Assembly (NCBI RefSeq): GCF_002733955.1
Contig: NZ_NVXQ01000024.1
Span: 94,416-158,415, forward strand
Direction: 5' to 3'
Source: Hoeflea sp.
Lineage (GTDB): Bacteria; Pseudomonadota; Alphaproteobacteria; Rhizobiales; Rhizobiaceae
DNA: 64,000 bases
Shown: positions 30,389-39,898 of the stretch, in pieces
How positions within the stretch are numbered: the stretch's first letter is position 1
Layout of the letters: each line of letters opens with the position of its first letter
Made by a program: the position numbers and the translations under genes
Notes under the pieces: generated by a model
What the model was told of the DNA's origin: nothing
The model's database searches: none
The model's input: only the letters and a program-made list of their open reading frames with translations

Positions 30389-31108
30389 ATGAGCAGACTG
30401 TTTGAAGAACTCGACTACCGGCCGACGCCAATTGGTGCCCTTGTTCTGCGCCGGCGGCGCGAAGCGCGGCTGGGGATCGACATTCTCGAGATCAAGCTTG
30501 GGGAAGAGCATCTGATGTCGGATCTGTTCACCGCTTCCGAGATCGCGCTGGCCGAACTCGGACTGGCCGCCTGCGAAGGCGAGGGGCTCGATGTGGTGGT
30601 CGGCGGCCTGGGGCTCGGCTACACCGCCAAGGCTGCCCTCGACGAGGCCCGCACCGGATCGCTGATTGTCGTGGAGTATCTCGAGGCCGTGATCGACTGG
30701 CACAGGAGCGGTCTGCTGCCGCTGGGGCCGGAGCTCACCGGTGACCCGCGATGCCAGCTTGTGGAGGGGGATTTCTTTGCCCTGGCGCGGGGCGAGGCAG
30801 GGTTTGATCCCGACGCGCCGGGCCGGACATTCGACGCGATCCTTCTCGATATCGATCATTCGCCGGATGCGTTGCTTGATGCGCGCAGTACCAGCTTCTA
30901 CCAGCCCGAGGGGTTGGCAAGGCTCGCGGCACATCTCAAGCCCGGCGGCATTTTCGGGCTGTGGTCGGATGAGCAGACGGATGATGCCTTCACCGAGCGG
31001 CTGGCAGCCATGTTTTCGGAAGCCTGGGCGGAGCCGGTGACGTTTCACAACCCGCTGCAGGACAAGCCTTTCACCCAGACGGTCTACCTGGCGCGCAAGG
31101 CGGCGTAA
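30389..31108 (+). CDS. spermidine-synthase-like methyltransferase-fold protein
   Basis: This 239-residue protein has a Rossmann fold like polyamine aminopropyltransferases: VVVGGLGLGYTAKAAL (about 71-86), VVEYLEAVIDWH, LVEGDFFALA and FDAILLDIDHSPD, then LKPGGIFGLWSDEQ. ATG 30389 follows GGAG; an in-frame ATG at 30359 is less well supported. The family includes spermidine synthases, but many short stand-alone members have no known substrate, so I do not name a reaction. Confidence 0.78.
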   Translation: MSRLFEELDYRPTPIGALVLRRRREARLGIDILEIKLGEEHLMSDLFTASEIALAELGLAACEGEGLDVVVGGLGLGYTAKAALDEARTGSLIVVEYLEAVIDWHRSGLLPLGPELTGDPRCQLVEGDFFALARGEAGFDPDAPGRTFDAILLDIDHSPDALLDARSTSFYQPEGLARLAAHLKPGGIFGLWSDEQTDDAFTERLAAMFSEAWAEPVTFHNPLQDKPFTQTVYLARKAA

Positions 31109-31170
31109 GCTGATCCACGGGTGGTTCGAACGCGGGCGCATTGTGTCATTTGAAATTCGGCGGCCGGTTA

Positions 31171-31188
31171 TGTCAGTCCAGACTGACA
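31171..31188. promoter_or_regulatory. 18-base palindrome TGTCAGTC-CA-GACTGACA
   Basis: Perfect 8-base arms with a 2-base centre lie 40 bases before the CtrA-type box and 128 bases before the MHYT-GGDEF-EAL ATG. This looks like a dimer-binding operator. The regulator is unknown. Confidence 0.55.
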
Positions 31189-31227
31189 AATCGTTAAAAT
31201 CCGACTGCAAACTGCCGCAGTCGTCCA

Positions 31228-31242
31228 TTAAATCAGACTTAA
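31228..31242. promoter_or_regulatory. perfect CtrA-type box TTAA-N7-TTAA
   Basis: All eight defined bases match the alphaproteobacterial CtrA consensus. The box lies 73-88 bases upstream of the MHYT-GGDEF-EAL start codon, a usual promoter distance. This is the only perfect match I found in the intergenic regions I scanned. Confidence 0.6.
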
Positions 31243-31315
31243 TGCAAAATGCGTATGGATAACCGACTGAACCTAATTGCCTCATCAGCTCTGCTTAGCG
31301 AATTTCGGATATCCC

Positions 31316-33430
31316 ATGATTACCATTCTCGGCTGCGTGATAAACGAGCACAATATCTGGCTGGTGCTTGTGGCCGCCATCGTCTGTGCGTCCGGATCAT
31401 GGGCGGTCATCTGCCTGTTCGAGCGCGCGGCGCGCACGGACGGCCTGCAACGCGCCGGATGGCATTTCCTTTCCGCCGTGGCTGCAGGGGCCGCGATCTG
31501 GTGTACCCATTTCATCGCCATGCTGGCCTATGAACCGGGAGCGCCGGTGACGTTCGATCCGGTGATGACGATGCTTTCGCTGCTCATTGCCATTGCGGGC
31601 GCCGGTGCCGGCTTCATCGTTGCAGCCGGCGGTTCAATCCGGTTTGCACCGGCCTTTGGCGGCGCCATCGTCGGCATGGCAATCGCGGTGATGCATTACA
31701 CCGGCATGATGGCCTACCGGGTGCAGGGCATCATTCACTGGGATATGGGATATCTGGTTGCTTCGGTGCTGCTCTCGGTCGGCATGTCCGCGCTGGCGTT
31801 CCATCTGGTCATGCGGATGTCGTTGCCCAGGCAGCGCTACATGGCGGCGGGGCTCCTCTTTCTAGGCATTGTCAGCCTGCATTTCACCGGCATGACCGCG
31901 TTTCAGGTGACGCCGTTGCTGCTCGACAACGGCTTCTCGAACCCGGCGGCAATGCAGGCTCTGGCCATTGCTGTGGCGGTCGTGGCTCTCGTTATCGTGG
32001 GGGCAGGGCTTGCCAGCTACCTCATCGATGGCAGCGCACGCAGTGAATCGCTCGATCAGCTGCGCCATATGGCGCTCAATGATGGCCTGACCGGACTTCC
32101 CAACCGGGCAAGCTTCACCGACCGGCTTGACCACGAGATTGACCTGGCCTCGGAAACCGGCGGCAAGCTGGTGCTGATCGGCATTGATCTCAACAGGTTC
32201 AAGGAAGTCAACGATCTGCGTGGCCACGGCGCCGGCGACATGATGCTGCGGAAGCTGGGCGAGCGGTTGTCCGAACTCACCAAGGATGGTGAATTCATCG
32301 CGCGCACCGGAGGCGACGAGTTTGCCGCCATCCAGCGCTTCGTTGATCAAGCATCGCTTGAGGACTTTCTTGTGCGGCTCGAGCACGCTCTGTTCCAGCC
32401 TGTCACCCTGAACGATTTTGAAATCATACCAGGGGCCAGTTTTGGCGTTGCATTCTATCCCGACAACGCGACTTCGCGTGAAGCGCTCATCAGCAATGCT
32501 GACCTTGCTATGTACAGGGCTAAAGCAGATGCGTCGCAGAATGTCTGCTATTATGACCAGTCGATGGATGACGTCGTCCGGGCTCGCCGTGCTCTGGCCA
32601 ATGACTTGAAGACCGCGCTCGATAACAATCAGCTCGATGTCTACTACCAGGTGCAGACATCGGTTTCCACAAACCAGATCCGCGGCTTTGAAGCCCTGCT
32701 TCGCTGGAACCATCCGGAACACGGGTTTATTCCGCCGTCGGATTTCATCCCGCTGGCCGAAGAAAACGGCCTGATCCTGCAGCTGGGCGAATGGGTTCTC
32801 CGGGAAGCCTGTGCCCGCGCGGCGTCCTGGGAACCGCCCTACAAGGTTGCGGTCAACCTGTCTCCGGCACAGTTCGTTCACGCCGATCTCTCCAAAGTGA
32901 TCATCGAGGTTCTGATGTCGACCGGTCTGCCGGCCAACCGGCTGGAACTGGAGTTGACGGAATCGACGATCTTCCAGGACAAGGAACGCTCGTTCAGCGT
33001 GCTGCGGCAGATCAAGGCGCTGGGCGTCAATATCGCGCTTGATGATTTCGGCACCGGCTACTCGTCGCTCGACATGCTGCGGTCTTTCCCCTTCGACAAG
33101 ATCAAGCTTGATCGCTCGTTCATCAACGAGGCCGAGGAAAGCCTGCAGGCAAAGTCGATCATCCGCGCCGTTCTGGCGCTGGGCAAGAGCCTCGAGATCC
33201 CGATTCTTGCCGAGGGCATCGAAACCCAAGGTCAGCTGTCGCTGCTGGGCGACGAGGGATGCGACGAGGCCCAGGGTTTCCTGCTCGGCCGGCCCATCCC
33301 CATTGCGCAGTTGCTCGAAACCGGCAAGGTCAGCCTGATAGAGAGCGGTACCGGGCGACACCTGAGCAGCGAGCCTGCGTCGCTCGAGCTCGCCGACGAA
33401 ATACAGACACAGGTCTCCCGCTCCGCGTGA
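31316..33430 (+). CDS. MHYT-GGDEF-EAL membrane signalling protein
   Basis: This 704-residue protein starts at ATG 31316. Residues about 5-240 form a seven-helix MHYT sensor with the repeated motif THFIAM, MHYTGMMA and LHFTGMTA; the histidines and methionines are thought to bind copper in this family. A GGDEF domain (about 245-405; RTGGDEF with GGDEF at 332-336; position of the I-site reads KDGE, so RxxD is absent) and an EAL domain (about 430-680; FEALLRW at about 458) follow. EAL motifs VNLSPAQ, LELTEST, LDDFGTG, KLDRSF, EGIET and GFLLGRP are intact. A perfect CtrA box and an 18-base palindrome lie upstream. Confidence 0.93.
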   Translation: MITILGCVINEHNIWLVLVAAIVCASGSWAVICLFERAARTDGLQRAGWHFLSAVAAGAAIWCTHFIAMLAYEPGAPVTFDPVMTMLSLLIAIAGAGAGFIVAAGGSIRFAPAFGGAIVGMAIAVMHYTGMMAYRVQGIIHWDMGYLVASVLLSVGMSALAFHLVMRMSLPRQRYMAAGLLFLGIVSLHFTGMTAFQVTPLLLDNGFSNPAAMQALAIAVAVVALVIVGAGLASYLIDGSARSESLDQLRHMALNDGLTGLPNRASFTDRLDHEIDLASETGGKLVLIGIDLNRFKEVNDLRGHGAGDMMLRKLGERLSELTKDGEFIARTGGDEFAAIQRFVDQASLEDFLVRLEHALFQPVTLNDFEIIPGASFGVAFYPDNATSREALISNADLAMYRAKADASQNVCYYDQSMDDVVRARRALANDLKTALDNNQLDVYYQVQTSVSTNQIRGFEALLRWNHPEHGFIPPSDFIPLAEENGLILQLGEWVLREACARAASWEPPYKVAVNLSPAQFVHADLSKVIIEVLMSTGLPANRLELELTESTIFQDKERSFSVLRQIKALGVNIALDDFGTGYSSLDMLRSFPFDKIKLDRSFINEAEESLQAKSIIRAVLALGKSLEIPILAEGIETQGQLSLLGDEGCDEAQGFLLGRPIPIAQLLETGKVSLIESGTGRHLSSEPASLELADEIQTQVSRSA

Positions 33431-33542
33431 GGGCAGGCTTTGCTCCGGCGAAGTCATCAGCCTGGCTTATCCTTGGTTCAACCCTATTGAATTGACTGGT
33501 CAGCAAGGCTGACCTATCGAGGGGCCACAGGAGAGCCTCCCC

Positions 33543-34253
33543 ATGTCCCCAACCCGTTCGGAATTCTTTCAGGGCGTCCGCGACAGCCTGCCGATTGTCG
33601 CCGCCGCCGCACCGTTCGGCATGTTGTTTGGCGCCCTGGCGGTCGACAACGGCCTGAGCGTCGGCGAGGCGGTGCTGATGAGCGCCACGGTGTTTGCCGG
33701 CGCCAGCCAGATGGTCGGGCTGGAGATGTTCGGGGCGAAGATCGCGCCGTGGATCATCATCCTGTCAGTGTTTGCGGTCAATTTCCGCCACGTGCTCTAT
33801 TCGGCGGCGCTGGGTCGTAGGATCGGCCGGTTTGCCGGCTGGCAGAAACTGATCGCCTTCTTCTTCCTCACCGATCCGCAATACGCCGCTTCCGAGGCAA
33901 GGGCAGACAAGAAGTTTCCGCTGACCATGGCCTGGTACATGGGCATGGCGCTGCCGGTTTACACCCTGTGGGTGCTGGAGGGCTGGATCGGCGCCGTGTT
34001 TGGCAGCCTGATCACCGATCCGGGTGCACTGGGGATCGATTTCCTGTTGCCGATCTACTTCCTCGGCCTGGTGCTGGGGTTCAGAACGCGATCGAACTGG
34101 CTGCCGGTGGTGATCGCGTCGGGCCTGGGGTCGATCCTGGCCTTCTACACGGTGGGCTCGCCCTGGCATGTCAGCCTCGGGGCACTCGCCGGCGTGCTGG
34201 TGGCGGTGCTGATGCCGCCCCGATCCGCAGATGCTGATGAGGTGGGCGCATGA
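33543..34253 (+). CDS. azlC: AzlC-family branched-chain amino acid exporter subunit
   Basis: This 236-residue integral membrane protein has the AzlC N-terminal pattern (FFQGVRDSLPIVAAAAPFGMLFG) and VFAGASQM, followed by further hydrophobic segments. With the small AzlD partner it exports branched-chain amino acids or analogues. An AGGAG ribosome-binding site lies upstream. The stop overlaps azlD as ATGA. Confidence 0.9.
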   Translation: MSPTRSEFFQGVRDSLPIVAAAAPFGMLFGALAVDNGLSVGEAVLMSATVFAGASQMVGLEMFGAKIAPWIIILSVFAVNFRHVLYSAALGRRIGRFAGWQKLIAFFFLTDPQYAASEARADKKFPLTMAWYMGMALPVYTLWVLEGWIGAVFGSLITDPGALGIDFLLPIYFLGLVLGFRTRSNWLPVVIASGLGSILAFYTVGSPWHVSLGALAGVLVAVLMPPRSADADEVGA

Positions 34254-34567
34254 CCGGGCTGTATCTCGGGGTCCCGGTCAATGTCTGGATCATCATCGGA
34301 GCGGCGCTGGTAACCTATGCCGCGCGCCTGGGCGGACACCTGGTACTTTCGCGCTTCAAGCGGATTCCGCCGCGCGTCGATGCGGCGCTCAATGCCGTGC
34401 CGGCCGCCGTGTTGACGACACTTGTCGCGCCCGCTGCCGTGACCGGGGGCCCGGCCGAAGCCTTGACGCTGGCCATCTGCCTGGTGATCGGCTTCCGACT
34501 GCCGATGATGGCAATGTTCTGCATCGGCTGGGTGCTGATCGTCGCACTCAGGGCTGCGGGGCTTTAA
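34250..34567 (+). CDS. azlD: AzlD-family small membrane partner
   Basis: This 105-residue protein has about four hydrophobic segments and the AzlD motif AALNAVPAAVLTTLVAP. It overlaps azlC by 4 bases, so stoichiometric coupling is expected. The pair acts as the two-component exporter in the cytoplasmic membrane. Confidence 0.9.
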   Translation: MTGLYLGVPVNVWIIIGAALVTYAARLGGHLVLSRFKRIPPRVDAALNAVPAAVLTTLVAPAAVTGGPAEALTLAICLVIGFRLPMMAMFCIGWVLIVALRAAGL

Positions 34568-34673
34568 GGCTTTCCGGTCTGCCGCTGCCGGCAAAGGCCG
34601 GACCAGCCCGCCCTGCCGGCCGTGGCTGATCCCTGAGCCTGACTTGCCGGCCCGCGTTTCGTGCCGATGGGGT

Positions 34674-36506
34674 TCAAAGCGGCTCGGTCGCCCGCTCCAG
34701 CCAGTTGCGTTCCCCATCATCAGCGAGCAGCGGGGAGAGTTCCTCGCGCACCCGGGCGTGATAGTCGTTGAGCCACTCCGTTTCCGCCTGATCGAGCAGA
34801 TCCTCGACGATCAGGCGCTTGTCAATCGGGCACAGTGTCAGGGTCTCGAAGCCGAGCATGGGCTTGTCGCCGCCGGCAATATGTTTCGGTTCGTGGACGC
34901 TGACCAGGTTCTCGATGCGAATGCCGAAGGCGCCGTCGCGGTAATATCCCGGCTCGTTGGACAGGATCATGCCGGGCAGCAGTTCCTGGCTGCCGCGCCG
35001 CGAGATCGATTGCGGGCCTTCGTGCACGGAGAGGTAGCTGCCGACGCCATGGCCGGTGCCATGGGCGAAGTCGGCGCCGGCCTGCCACAGGGCGATGCGG
35101 GCGAAGGCGTCGATGTCGAGGCCGCGGGTACCTTCCGGGAAGCGCAGGCGGCTGATGCCAATCATGCCCTTGAGAACCAGGGTGAAAAACCGCTTCTGTT
35201 CCTGTGGCACGTCGCCTACGGCAATGGTGCGGGTGATGTCGGTGGTGCCGGACACATATTGTCCGCCGGAATCGATCAGCAACATCTCTCCGGGCTGGAT
35301 CTGCCGGTTGGTCTCGGTGTTGACGCGGTAATGGATGATCGCGGCATTGGGGCCGCCGCCGGAAATCGAATCGAAGGACAGCGCCTTGAGCGGCATCTGC
35401 ATGGCGTCACCGGTCTGACGGCGGAATTCCTCGAGCCGGGAGGCGGCGGTGATCTCGTCAACGGTTCCGGGCTGCTGGGCATCGAGCCAGGCGAGGAAGC
35501 GTACCATGGCCGCGCCATCCTGGCGGTGCACGCTGGCACTGCCCTCCAGTTCCGCCTGGTTCTTGCAGGCTCGGGGCAGGCGGGCCGGATCGGGTGCGGC
35601 GAGCACCGTGCCTCCGGATTTCTCGATCAGCATCGAGACAGCATGCGGCGCCACGCCGGGATCGACCATCACCTGTGCGCCGGATGTGCCAAGCGCTCGC
35701 AGTGCATCGTCGAAACCTGAGGGTGGCTGCAGGTCGGCGAGCTGGGTGAGGTAGGCTTCGGCCTCGATGCCGGTCTTGCGCTTGTCGATGAACAGAAGCG
35801 GACGGCCATCCGCCGGGATGATGGCGCGCGACAGGGGGTGCGGCGTCGAGGGCAGGTCCTCGCCACGGATGTTGAACACCCAGGCGACCGAGGACGGGTC
35901 GGCCAGGATGACTGCATCGGAGCCGGCTGTGGACACGGTTTCGGCAATCATCGTCAGTTTTTCGCGCGCCGGCGTGCCGGCAAAGCGCAGCGGCTGCAGG
36001 GTCACCGTTCCCAGCGGCGGTTGCGGCTGGTCGTCCCAGATCCGGTCGACCGGGTTGTGATCAAGCAGCACGAGTTCGCCCCCCAGCGTTTCAAGCGCCG
36101 CCTGCAGCCGCGTCACCTCGCTTGAGGGCCATGTCCAGGGATCGATCCCCAGCCGTAGCCCGGTGAGGCTGGAGGCTTCGAGAAACGCCGCCAATGGCGT
36201 GGTCACACTGTTCTGATAGGCGAACACCGCCGGATCGGTCTGCGCCCGGACCTGGTTGGTGTACCGCCCGTCGACGAAGACATGGGCCTTGTCTTCGAGC
36301 ACCAGCACGAGGCCGGCGGAGCCTGTGTAACCGGTCAGCCAGGCGAGGCGTTCAGCACAGGCGGGAACATATTCGCCGAGATATTCATCCGAACGCGGCA
36401 CGGCCACGGCGGTGACGCCGCTTGCGGCAAAGCCGGCGCGCAGCCGGGCCACCCGGTCCGCCGCCTGGCCGGGGGACGAAAGCACTTCAAAATTCTGGAA
36501 CATCAT
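34674..36506 (-). CDS. pepP: M24 aminopeptidase P (Xaa-Pro aminopeptidase)
   Basis: This 610-residue enzyme removes N-terminal residues next to proline. It is the long, three-domain form: two creatinase N-domain-like units (about 1-305) and a C-terminal pita-bread domain (about 310-545), then a C-terminal cap. Metal ligands appear in LIDSGGQYVSGTTDITRT (two Asp), GTGHGVGSYL (His), LSNEPGYY (Glu) and GIRIENLV (Glu). The ATG at 36506 follows AGGA. In rhizobia the gene often neighbours a DUF1127 gene, prmA and SCO1, as here. Confidence 0.93.
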   Translation of the reverse strand: MMFQNFEVLSSPGQAADRVARLRAGFAASGVTAVAVPRSDEYLGEYVPACAERLAWLTGYTGSAGLVLVLEDKAHVFVDGRYTNQVRAQTDPAVFAYQNSVTTPLAAFLEASSLTGLRLGIDPWTWPSSEVTRLQAALETLGGELVLLDHNPVDRIWDDQPQPPLGTVTLQPLRFAGTPAREKLTMIAETVSTAGSDAVILADPSSVAWVFNIRGEDLPSTPHPLSRAIIPADGRPLLFIDKRKTGIEAEAYLTQLADLQPPSGFDDALRALGTSGAQVMVDPGVAPHAVSMLIEKSGGTVLAAPDPARLPRACKNQAELEGSASVHRQDGAAMVRFLAWLDAQQPGTVDEITAASRLEEFRRQTGDAMQMPLKALSFDSISGGGPNAAIIHYRVNTETNRQIQPGEMLLIDSGGQYVSGTTDITRTIAVGDVPQEQKRFFTLVLKGMIGISRLRFPEGTRGLDIDAFARIALWQAGADFAHGTGHGVGSYLSVHEGPQSISRRGSQELLPGMILSNEPGYYRDGAFGIRIENLVSVHEPKHIAGGDKPMLGFETLTLCPIDKRLIVEDLLDQAETEWLNDYHARVREELSPLLADDGERNWLERATEPL

Positions 36507-36586
36507 CGGAGTCCTGCAACTGATTTGGTCGCCCCCTTATAGCAAGGGCATGCGGCTTGGGCAGTCTCGGACTTGGTTTCCCCATG

Positions 36587-36601
36587 TGTCCGATATGGAC
36601 A
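36587..36601. repeat. inverted repeat TGTCC-GATAT-GGACA
   Basis: Five-base arms flank a 5-base centre in the 290-base gap between the divergent aminopeptidase P and DUF1127 genes. It could be an operator. The rest of that gap shows no gene. Confidence 0.3.
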
Positions 36602-36796
36602 GGCCCGGCTCATTCCCGCTCAATTCCTGTGCGAGGCCAATAATCGCTCAAAATTTAAGCTGAGTGCATTGGTTCGGCGCTATCTATGCATTTGCGTCAT
36701 AGCTGCACTGCAACATGAGCTCTCCACATTCTGCTGCGATGCACTATCTTGGTTTTCAGGAGGACAGACAATCACTTACCCAAAGGGGATTACAAC

Positions 36797-36970
36797 ATGT
36801 CCGTGAACATCTTTCAGAACGCCTTCGACCGCCTCGTCAACGCTCGCGAACGCCAGGTTCGCCGTTATGTGAATGGTGCGCTCCTTGCAATGGACGACGC
36901 CCAGCTCAAGTCGATCGGTCGTACCCGTGAAGAACTGCAGCGCGAAGGCGCCCAGGCCTACTTCTTCTAA
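36797..36970 (+). CDS. DUF1127 (YjiS-like) small protein
   Basis: This 57-residue basic protein begins MSVNIFQNAFDRLVNARERQ and carries the DUF1127 core (MDDAQLKSIGRTREELQREG). ATG 36797 follows AAAGGGGA seven bases upstream. Known small DUF1127 proteins of alphaproteobacteria affect stress responses, RNA turnover and metabolism, but the role of this one cannot be read from sequence. A good hairpin terminator follows, so it is a monocistronic unit. Confidence 0.88.
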   Translation: MSVNIFQNAFDRLVNARERQVRRYVNGALLAMDDAQLKSIGRTREELQREGAQAYFF

Positions 36971-37015
36971 GAGATCCAGTCGCGCCATGATGGCGCCTTG
37001 ATCCAGATCGAATGC

Positions 37016-37043
37016 AAACGGCTCCTCAGGGAGCCGTTTCTGT
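37016..37043 (+). terminator. intrinsic terminator after DUF1127 gene
   Basis: AAACGGCTCC (37016-37025) and its perfect complement (37030-37039) flank the tetraloop TCAG and are followed by CTGTTT. The A-rich 5' arm also gives U's on the other strand, so it could stop prmA-side transcripts as well. Confidence 0.75.
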
Positions 37044-37103
37044 TTGGGGGCAGCAGTCTCTGCGGCAAATCAGTGGAGCCACTCTCGAGCCTGAAGCGCT
37101 AAC

Positions 37104-37991
37104 TCACTTGAGGTGGATTGTTACCCAGCCGTTGCGCCACAGGGTTTTGACATGGCGCATGCCCTGGCCGTTATAGGCGGCGAGAACCTGCCAGCGCTGG
37201 CTGGCCAGAATGCCCGAGAGAATCACCGAACCGCCGGGCGCCAGGTGACGCTTGATATCGGGCGCCATGCGCATCAGCGGCCGGGCCAGGATGTTGGCGA
37301 TGATCAGCCCGAACGGTCCCGAATCGGTAAAGGCGGTGGAGTGAAACCCGGTCGCCGTGACACAGCGGATCTGCTCGGCGACGCGATTGTGGCGGACATT
37401 CTCGCGCGCCACGCGGGTGGCCACCGGATCGATGTCCGTGGCGAGAATCGTGACCGGGCCGAGCATGGCAGCGGCAATGGCGAGGACGCCGGAGCCGGTG
37501 CCCAGATCCAGCACCGGATCAACGCCTCCAGGGCCCCCGGGATGGGCGCGCATGACGATCTCGATCATCTCGAGACAGCCGGCCGTGGTGCCGTGGTGGC
37601 CGGTACCGAATGCCTGGCCGGCTTCCAGTTCAATCGCCAGGTCATGCGGCCGCACCGCGGCGCGGTCATGGGCGCCGTGAACCATGAAGCGGCCGGCACG
37701 CACGGGCTTTAGGCCTTCGAGCGACTTGGCGATCCAGTCGGTATCGCCAAAGGTTTCCAGTTCGATCGCAACGTCGGGAAAGTCGTCCGCAAGGCATTCG
37801 GCAATGCGCTGTCTGAGCGCGTCGTCCGGATCACCGGGCGCGTAGATGGAGACCTCCCAGATCTTGCGGTCTTCGTCGATTTCCATCGTCGACACCGGCA
37901 GGCCTTCGTCCTCGAAAATCCGGTCGAGCAGATCCAGTCCGCGACTGGCGCCTTTTTCGTCTGTGCGGAAATAGTATCGGTGGTCACTCAC
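37104..37991 (-). CDS. prmA: ribosomal protein L11 methyltransferase PrmA
   Basis: PrmA trimethylates ribosomal protein L11. The 295-residue product starts at GTG 37991, overlapping the stop of the antiporter gene by 4 bases (GTGA). An N-terminal substrate-binding domain (about 1-105) precedes the SAM domain with LDLGTGSGVLAIAAAML (about 168-184), ATDIDPVATRVA and LIIANILARPLM (the NPPY-like PrmA motif position). The two arms of AFGTGHHGTT and the ILSG motif agree with the family. Confidence 0.94.
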   Translation of the reverse strand: MSDHRYYFRTDEKGASRGLDLLDRIFEDEGLPVSTMEIDEDRKIWEVSIYAPGDPDDALRQRIAECLADDFPDVAIELETFGDTDWIAKSLEGLKPVRAGRFMVHGAHDRAAVRPHDLAIELEAGQAFGTGHHGTTAGCLEMIEIVMRAHPGGPGGVDPVLDLGTGSGVLAIAAAMLGPVTILATDIDPVATRVARENVRHNRVAEQIRCVTATGFHSTAFTDSGPFGLIIANILARPLMRMAPDIKRHLAPGGSVILSGILASQRWQVLAAYNGQGMRHVKTLWRNGWVTIHLK

Positions 37992-39862
37992 TTGGCTTGC
38001 TTTCCTTCGTCACTTGCCGCCTGGCTGGCCGAAATCTCTTCCGCCTTTCTTGCCGTCTTGCTCGCAGCTTCCTGGCGCGCGTCGTCCTTGGGCATGGCGA
38101 AGCTGAGGATGCGGTCGTTCTGGGCAGGCGGGTTGGAGGCCGTGGAGGCGAACACGATGGCGCCCGATGGCTTGATCCACAACAGGATCAGTGCGCCTTC
38201 GGGGCGGGATTTCTCATAGGCTTCCCACGTGAATTCATCGGTCAGCCTGGTCAGCTGGAAGGTCCAGCCCTTGAGAAGCTTTTCGCGCAGGGCGAGAAAG
38301 CCGATCGGTTCCTTGGTCAGCGAGCGGCCTCCGAGCGTAAAGCTCAAGGCCTGGCGCGCCTTGTCGTCAGCGCGGCCGATCTGGTAGACGTGGCTGCGTC
38401 CCAGTTCAGGCCCGAAATCGGTGCAGACCAGCGCATTGTAGGCGTCGTTGTCGCCGGTTGCGATCAGGTTGGAAAAGCGCTTCGGATCGATGCTGTGATG
38501 GGCGGATTCAGACAGCACCTCACCAAAATAGACCGGGATGTTGGCAAGCCGCGCCTCGGCCAGGTGGTTCCAGTTCTGGTCGGCCAGCATCACCGGCACT
38601 TCCGCTTCCTTGAGCTTGAGGGCCAGCGCCGTCGACCAGCGCGAGCCGCCGACGATGAGAATGCCGGGCTTGGAGGCCTTCTTCAGCTTGAGGAAGCTTG
38701 CCAGCGGCCCGAGGGTGAAGCCGTGCAGCATGATGGTGGTGACGACCACGGCGAAGGTGAAGGCCACCATGCGCCCGGCGTCGGCGACGCCGACATCGGC
38801 CAGCAGGCTGCCAAACAGGCCAGAAACGGCAACCGCGACCACACCACGCGGCGCAATCCAGGCACTGAGGAGGCGTTCCTGGATGGTGGCGCCGGAGCGG
38901 ATGGTGGCGAGCAGGATGGCAATCGGCCGGATCACCAGCAACAGCGAGGCCACGAACAGCGCCGCACTCCAGTCGAGCGAACGGATTTCATCCATGCTCA
39001 GCGAGGCCGTCAGGATGATGAAGACGCCGGAGACGAGCAGCGTGGTGATGGTCTCCTTGAAACGGCGCATGTCGGTGAGCGAGGCAATGCGGCTGTTGGC
39101 CAGCACGACACCCATTACCGTGACGGTCAGCAGGCCCGATTCTTCCAGCACCGCGTTGGTTGCGGCGTAAACGGCGACCACCGAGGCCAGCAGTACCGGC
39201 GCCTTGAGAAACTCCGGCACATGACCGCGCATGAACGACCAGGCGACCACCTTGGCGGCGACAAAGCCGGTGCCAATGGCTGCGGCGAAGCCGACCAGCA
39301 GCAGCACGACCAGGTTCTCGGCTTCGTGCAGGCCGATATAGACGAGGATGACCTCGAAGGCGACGACGGCAAACAGCGCGCCGATCGGATCGTTGACGAT
39401 GGCTTCCCAGCGCAGCAGCGAGGCGGGGCGGGCGTCGAGCTGGGCCTGGCGCAGCAGCGGCATGATAACGGTCGGGCCGGTGACAACGAGGATGGCGCCC
39501 AGCACGATTGCCGTCGGCCAGCTCAGGCCGCCGATATAATGGGCGGCAAGCGCTGCCATGCCCCAGGTCATCGGTCCGGCATACATTATTATGCGCCGCA
39601 CCGTGGTGGAGGTCTCGCGGATCTCCTTGAAATTCAGCGTCAACCCGCCTTCAAACAGGATAATGGCCACGGCGATCGAGACGATCGGCCGGTAGATCGA
39701 GCCGAAATCTTCCGTCGGGTTGAGAAAGCCGGTGGCCGGACCGGCGATGAAGCCGGCTGCCAGCAACAGCACGATGGCCGGCAGCTGCAGCCGCCAGGCA
39801 AACCATTGCGCGGCAATGCCGGCTGTGCCGATCACGGCAAGTTTGAGAACGATATCATCCAT
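37988..39862 (-). CDS. CPA1-type Na+/H+ antiporter with C-terminal nucleotide-binding-like domain
   Basis: This 624-residue membrane protein exchanges monovalent cations for protons. About twelve hydrophobic segments (1-390) include AGFIAGPATGFLNP, FEGGLTLNFKEI and NDPIGALFAVVAFE, typical for CPA1 exchangers. Residues about 400-500 form a TrkA-N/RCK-like domain (ILIVGGSRWSTALALKL ... LIATGDNDAYNALVC), and the last 35 residues are charged. It lies 36 bases after the SCO1 stop and overlaps prmA, so it is cotranscribed. An exchanger between SCO1 and prmA is not a usual neighbour. Confidence 0.88.
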   Translation of the reverse strand: MDDIVLKLAVIGTAGIAAQWFAWRLQLPAIVLLLAAGFIAGPATGFLNPTEDFGSIYRPIVSIAVAIILFEGGLTLNFKEIRETSTTVRRIIMYAGPMTWGMAALAAHYIGGLSWPTAIVLGAILVVTGPTVIMPLLRQAQLDARPASLLRWEAIVNDPIGALFAVVAFEVILVYIGLHEAENLVVLLLVGFAAAIGTGFVAAKVVAWSFMRGHVPEFLKAPVLLASVVAVYAATNAVLEESGLLTVTVMGVVLANSRIASLTDMRRFKETITTLLVSGVFIILTASLSMDEIRSLDWSAALFVASLLLVIRPIAILLATIRSGATIQERLLSAWIAPRGVVAVAVSGLFGSLLADVGVADAGRMVAFTFAVVVTTIMLHGFTLGPLASFLKLKKASKPGILIVGGSRWSTALALKLKEAEVPVMLADQNWNHLAEARLANIPVYFGEVLSESAHHSIDPKRFSNLIATGDNDAYNALVCTDFGPELGRSHVYQIGRADDKARQALSFTLGGRSLTKEPIGFLALREKLLKGWTFQLTRLTDEFTWEAYEKSRPEGALILLWIKPSGAIVFASTASNPPAQNDRILSFAMPKDDARQEAASKTARKAEEISASQAASDEGKQAK

Positions 39863-39898
39863 GTCAGTCCCCTTGTCGTGCCGCCCTGGCGCGAATTG

